Assembly: GCF_050717545.1 (NCBI RefSeq)
Contig: NZ_JBOITN010000019.1
Coordinates: forward strand, 62,001-126,000
Direction of reading: 5' to 3'
Source: Clostridium_AD sp050717545
Lineage (GTDB): Bacteria > Bacillota > Clostridia > Clostridiales > Clostridiaceae
DNA length: 64,000 nt
Shown here piece after piece: positions 60,494 through 64,000 of the stretch. The stretch's first letter is position 1. The number at the start of each line of letters is the position of its first letter. Below the pieces are notes generated by a model. The model did no database searches. It was not told where the DNA came from and worked only from the letters and a program-made list of their open reading frames with translations. The position numbers and the translations under genes are program-made.

Positions 60494-61918
60494 ATGAAAA
60501 GTAAAAGAAAGACAAGTGAAAGTAAAAACGGAATTATGAAGAATAAAAGTTATGATATTCCTGTTAAGAAAAATGAGGACTACATAGTGGATATAGATAA
60601 TATGGGATATGATGGAGAAGGTGTAGGCAAGATAGATAATTTCACCATTTTCGTAGCAGGTGCAATAAAAGGCGAAAAGGTGATGGTTAAAATTGTTAAG
60701 GTTTCTAAAAATTTTGCTTTTGGAAAACTACTAGAGATAATTGAAAAATCTATGTATAGAGTAGATCCAGTTTGTGAGATATATAAGAACTGTGGAGGTT
60801 GCAATATTCAACATATAGATTATGATTCCCAGCTAGATTTTAAAACTAATAGAGTGAAACAAGTTATAAATAGAATAGGGAAATTAGATGACGTGCTAGT
60901 TCATCCTACAATAGGAATGGAGTCTCCTTATAATTATAGAAATAAGGTTCAATTGCCTGTGAGTAATATAGATGGTAATGTGAATATTGGGTTTTATGCA
61001 GCAAGAAGTCATGACATAATAAACATGGAAGTTTGCCATATTCAAGACTCAGTAGCTGATATTGTGGTAAAGCTTACAAGAATGTGGATGAAAGAATTTA
61101 ATATTGAGAGTTATAATGAGGAAAATAATCAAGGGATTCTAAGACATATTATGATTAGAAAGGGGATTAAAACAGGAGAAGTAATGGTAGTTCTAGTTAC
61201 TAATGGTACGGACCTTCCTCACAAAGAAGAATTTATAGCATTAATAAGTAAAAAGATTAAAGGGCTTGTAAGTATTGTACAAAATATTAATAACATAAAA
61301 ACAAATGTAATACTTGGGCCGCTTTGCGTAACTCTATGGGGAAAAGATACTATAACAGATTACATAGGGGAATTTAAATTTGAAATTTCACCTCTATCAT
61401 TTTTCCAAGTTAATTCTATTCAAACTGAGGTGCTATATAGCACGGCACTTGAGTATGCAAATTTAAGTGGTGGAGAAGTGGTACTGGATGTTTATTGTGG
61501 TACAGGCACTATATCATTATTTTTATCTGGGAAGGCTAAGAAGGTGTATGGAGTAGAAATAATACCACAGGCTATTGAAAATGCTATAATTAATGGAAAA
61601 GAAAATAAGATAGATAATGCAGAATTCATAGTGGGAGATGCAGAAAAAGTTATACCAGAACTTATTGTGCAAGGGGTAAAAGCTGATGTAGTGGTAGTTG
61701 ATCCACCTAGAAAGGGTTGTGATAAAACTCTTTTAGAATCCATATGTAGCATGAAACCTAAAAATATAGTTTATGTGTCTTGTGATCCTGGTACTTTAGC
61801 TCGCGATTTAGGTATTTTAGATGAACTTGGATATAAAACTGTAGAAATTCAGCCAGTGGACATGTTCCCTCAAACGGCACATGTAGAGTGCGTTGTAGGA
61901 CTACAACGAAAAATGTAG
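60494..61918 (+). CDS. rlmD: 23S rRNA (uracil-C5)-methyltransferase, RlmD/RlmCD type
   Basis: A 474-residue SAM-dependent methyltransferase that makes 5-methyluridine in 23S rRNA. An N-terminal TRAM domain lies at about 22-85. The [4Fe-4S] cysteines are C94, C100 and C103 (VCEIYKNCGGC) with another in MEVCHIQD. The methyltransferase domain has DVYCGTGTISLFLSG for SAM, VDPPRKGCDKTLLESI and the nucleophile Cys in YVSCDPGTLARDL. Bacillus has RlmCD doing both positions; which position this one serves is not clear. The ATG follows AGGAGGAG. Confidence 0.93.
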   Translation: MKSKRKTSESKNGIMKNKSYDIPVKKNEDYIVDIDNMGYDGEGVGKIDNFTIFVAGAIKGEKVMVKIVKVSKNFAFGKLLEIIEKSMYRVDPVCEIYKNCGGCNIQHIDYDSQLDFKTNRVKQVINRIGKLDDVLVHPTIGMESPYNYRNKVQLPVSNIDGNVNIGFYAARSHDIINMEVCHIQDSVADIVVKLTRMWMKEFNIESYNEENNQGILRHIMIRKGIKTGEVMVVLVTNGTDLPHKEEFIALISKKIKGLVSIVQNINNIKTNVILGPLCVTLWGKDTITDYIGEFKFEISPLSFFQVNSIQTEVLYSTALEYANLSGGEVVLDVYCGTGTISLFLSGKAKKVYGVEIIPQAIENAIINGKENKIDNAEFIVGDAEKVIPELIVQGVKADVVVVDPPRKGCDKTLLESICSMKPKNIVYVSCDPGTLARDLGILDELGYKTVEIQPVDMFPQTAHVECVVGLQRKM

Positions 61919-61948
61919 AGGTGCAATAATTAAATATAAAATAGAAAG

Positions 61949-61991
61949 AAACTATGAAGAGAGCTTTATGCTAAAACTTCATGGTTTTTTT
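61949..61991 (+). terminator. Intrinsic terminator of rlmD
   Basis: AAACTATGAAG pairs with CTTCATGGTTT (one G-U) over a loop of 17 bases, followed by seven T. Confidence 0.8.
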
Positions 61992-62069
61992 GTGTTAATA
62001 ATCATGGTTCTATCTTTCAAAGAGGGAAAATATAATTGTATAATAGTGATATTGGAAGGAGAAACGTTT

Positions 62070-62648
62070 ATGAGCACATCGCTTAAAGATATGATTGACG
62101 ATTATATTAATCTTAAAATGCAAGAAGATATTAATTATGTAAAACTTTATAGTACAAAAAGTATAGAACTAAATTATGAGGATTATGTGGATTATGCTGT
62201 AGTGTTTTGTCCTGAACACATGTGGTTCCTAGAATCAATACGTCTAGAAAATGCATTAAGATCAACTGCATTATATATAAAAGCTAATGAAAATAAAATA
62301 AATAATTTAAAAAGTTTTGATGAGATAATTGAGTTTATAAATATAGCTGAAATAAAAAATCTAGATGAATTATCACAGTATGACAATGCTTTGGCAATGG
62401 GTATTTATTTGAATTTAATGCCTGACAAAGTGTTCATACATGCAGGCCCACGTAATGCATTGAAATATATAATAGGTACGCAATACAATTCGAACATACA
62501 GACATTAAAAGGTACAAAAAAAATTGAATATATAAATATATGTGACTTGCCCATAGAGTTTCAACAGTTCAAAGATGATATATATCTAGTAGAGAACTGT
62601 TTATGCTTTATATACTCTCGTCTAAAGAAGAATAAAATGATTAAATAG
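62070..62648 (+). CDS. Protein of unknown function
   Basis: A 192-residue soluble protein starting STSLKDMIDDYINLKMQEDI. AVVFCPEHMWFLESIRLENA and VFIHAGPRNALKYIIGTQYN are the most distinctive stretches. It has a mainly helical pattern, no signal and two Cys. I chose the ATG at 62070 after GGAAGGAG; a longer frame adds a hydrophobic stretch that overlaps the rlmD terminator and lacks a ribosome binding site. The family is not recognised. Confidence 0.62.
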   Translation: MSTSLKDMIDDYINLKMQEDINYVKLYSTKSIELNYEDYVDYAVVFCPEHMWFLESIRLENALRSTALYIKANENKINNLKSFDEIIEFINIAEIKNLDELSQYDNALAMGIYLNLMPDKVFIHAGPRNALKYIIGTQYNSNIQTLKGTKKIEYINICDLPIEFQQFKDDIYLVENCLCFIYSRLKKNKMIK

Positions 62649-62807
62649 GGAAGGCAATGACTTATTGAATAGGGAAAAGAGGTATAATAAGTATAGAAAC
62701 AACTTTCTATCAACATACATGTGGAGTGCGTAGATAGGATAGAGGGGATAAACAAAGAAAAATAGTGAAATGAAATCACAGAAATTAATTAAAGGAGGGT
62801 GAAAATT

Positions 62808-63683
62808 TTGATAAAAAGAAGATTTGGTAATACAGGATTTGAAATTACGCCGGTGATATATGGCGGTATTGTTTCTATGGAAGATGGTCAACATTCTTCT
62901 GACAAATATGTATCATGGGCAATTGACCGTGGCATAAACTATTTTGATGTTGCCCCCTCTTATGGAGACGCACAAGAGAAATTGGGAAATTCACTTATTC
63001 CATATCGCACGAATATACATCTTGCTTGCAAGACTGGTTGCAGAATGAAAGTGGATGCCCAAAAAGAGTTTGAAGAATCTTTGCGCTTGCTTCGCACCGA
63101 TTACTTTGATGTTTATCAGATGCATGCGCTCAGTCGCCAGGAAGAAGTGGATCAGGCATTCGGACCTGGAGGTGTTATGGAGATGATGGTAAAAGCGAAG
63201 AAGCAGGGACTGGTTCGTAAATTGGGAATTACATGTCATAACCAAGCGGTTGCTTTGAGGGCGATGTCACTCTATGATTTCGATACAGTACTATTTCCGC
63301 TTAATTGGCATATGAATATCGGACATGATATGGGAACGCAATTATGCAAAATATCAAAAGAAAAAGATATGGGTATTCTTGCGATGAAACAATTGATAGA
63401 ACGTAGCTGGATGAATCAAGGTGAAAGGGAAAGTTCACAATTTACAAAGTCTTGGTGCAAACCAATAGATATAGAAAACAAGGAGCTCCGCCTTGCTGCT
63501 ATGAAGTATACGCTTTCTCTAGGTGCTAATACATTGGTTCCACCAGGGGATTTTGTGAATTTCTCATTTGTTGCTCAAAATATTGAGGAATGTTTAGAGC
63601 ATCCTTTAAATGAGGATGATGTACTATTTTTAAAACAATCTTATGAAAAAGTGAGTGACTATCCTTTTTTTCCTACAGAATGA
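62808..63683 (+). CDS. Aldo/keto reductase
   Basis: About 291 residues of the AKR TIM-barrel family, which reduces aldehydes and ketones with NADPH. The catalytic set is Asp and Tyr in FDVAPSYGDAQ, Lys in ACKTG and His in YQMHAL. Later come LGITCH and FPLNWHM; the C-terminus carries ANTLVPPGD, near the cofactor-phosphate site. I chose the TTG at 62808 after AAAGGAGGGTG; a GTG nine bases earlier lies in that site. The middle of the gene (about 62940-63250) has more G/C and more CGC and CAG-type codons than its neighbours, suggesting horizontal gain. Confidence 0.92.
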   Translation: MIKRRFGNTGFEITPVIYGGIVSMEDGQHSSDKYVSWAIDRGINYFDVAPSYGDAQEKLGNSLIPYRTNIHLACKTGCRMKVDAQKEFEESLRLLRTDYFDVYQMHALSRQEEVDQAFGPGGVMEMMVKAKKQGLVRKLGITCHNQAVALRAMSLYDFDTVLFPLNWHMNIGHDMGTQLCKISKEKDMGILAMKQLIERSWMNQGERESSQFTKSWCKPIDIENKELRLAAMKYTLSLGANTLVPPGDFVNFSFVAQNIEECLEHPLNEDDVLFLKQSYEKVSDYPFFPTE

Positions 63684-63753
63684 ATAGGGGTATAATTAAT
63701 TCATCTCCTGTGGAGCTGTAATGTTAACGACTTTTGAAGGAGATGATTTAAGC

Positions 63754-63777
63754 AAGAGATATCTCTTACTTTTTTTG
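63754..63777 (+). terminator. Intrinsic terminator
   Basis: AAGAGATATCTCTT forms a palindromic stem followed by ACTTTTTTTG. A second hairpin (ATCTCC with GGAGAT) lies just before it (about 63703-63746). Confidence 0.7.
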
Positions 63778-63942
63778 CGTGCGCAGAGTTTGACGAAAAT
63801 TGCGAACGATTTATAACTAAAAATATACTGTGAAAGAAGGTAAGTTATGTATTTTTGTAGAAGTATAACTGTAATAAGATTAATAGAGTGATATTATAAC
63901 TAACACTATTTTTAAATAATTAGAAAAAAGGAGATATGCATT

Positions 63943-64000
63943 ATGGGAAATATAATGCCTAGTATAAGGTTAGATTATAAGGAAGATAATGCTTCCATAA
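63943..64000 (+). CDS. N-terminal fragment of an unidentified protein
   Basis: An ATG follows AAAAGGAGATATGCATT and opens 19 complete codons (GNIMPSIRLDYKEDNASI after the Met) that run off the right edge. The IMPSIxL start recalls YefM/Phd-type antitoxins, but the following residues do not fit well. The family cannot be decided from this much sequence. Confidence 0.5.
   Translation, partial: MGNIMPSIRLDYKEDNASI

Overview
This window is very AT-rich, and its gene content and order are those of a spore-forming member of the Firmicutes, most likely Clostridium sensu stricto. The evidence is a GerS-like germination lipoprotein beside alanine racemase, WhiA and YvcK with RapZ, FtsEX with a CtpA-type protease and a MinJ-like PDZ protein, a clostridial flavodiiron-rubredoxin-oxidoreductase fusion, and AGGAGG-type ribosome binding sites throughout. 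The species cannot be fixed from sequence reading alone. No rRNA, tRNA or CRISPR array was found.

Layout. Bases 1-6.2 kb are accessory: galE, small membrane proteins, a membrane-anchored MutS-like ATPase and two tandem YpmS-like proteins. Bases 6.3-11.1 kb form an alpha-glucoside module: an RpiR-type regulator diverges from a PTS IIBC transporter, a GH4 6-phospho-alpha-glucosidase and a ChbG-type deacetylase, behind a good promoter overlapped by a CcpA-like site. Bases 11.4-24.7 kb are mixed: a ferritin-like protein, a nucleotide kinase-like protein, a diguanylate cyclase, a HAD phosphatase, a cell-wall amidase, a run of very small genes (one broken), a flavodiiron protein and proteins of unknown function.

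Bases 24.9-32.8 kb hold conserved core genes: acpS, a GerS-like lipoprotein, alr, a MazEF pair, ftsEX, ctp and a MinJ-like protein. Bases 32.8-36.5 kb are accessory, with a MITE-like element and orphan genes. Bases 36.8-59.7 kb are a long same-strand core block: SOS-controlled uvrBA, an FHA protein with a SEDS/penicillin-binding pair, uvrC, murB, rapZ-yvcK-whiA, a YtoI-like regulator, dnaE, pfkA and pyk. A DUF1540 protein, rlmD and an aldo/keto reductase of foreign-looking composition close the window.

The most interesting non-coding signals are three. (1) A compact small RNA gene at about 16.3-16.5 kb has a perfect consensus promoter, C-rich loops, no ORF and a strong terminator. (2) The pfkA leader can fold into a compact three-way junction followed by a terminator-like hairpin. 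(3) There are at least two families of non-coding repeats: long hairpins placed just after galE and the amidase gene, and a 229-bp inverted-repeat element with two remnants. Several short genes were recovered by pairing good ribosome binding sites with short frames.
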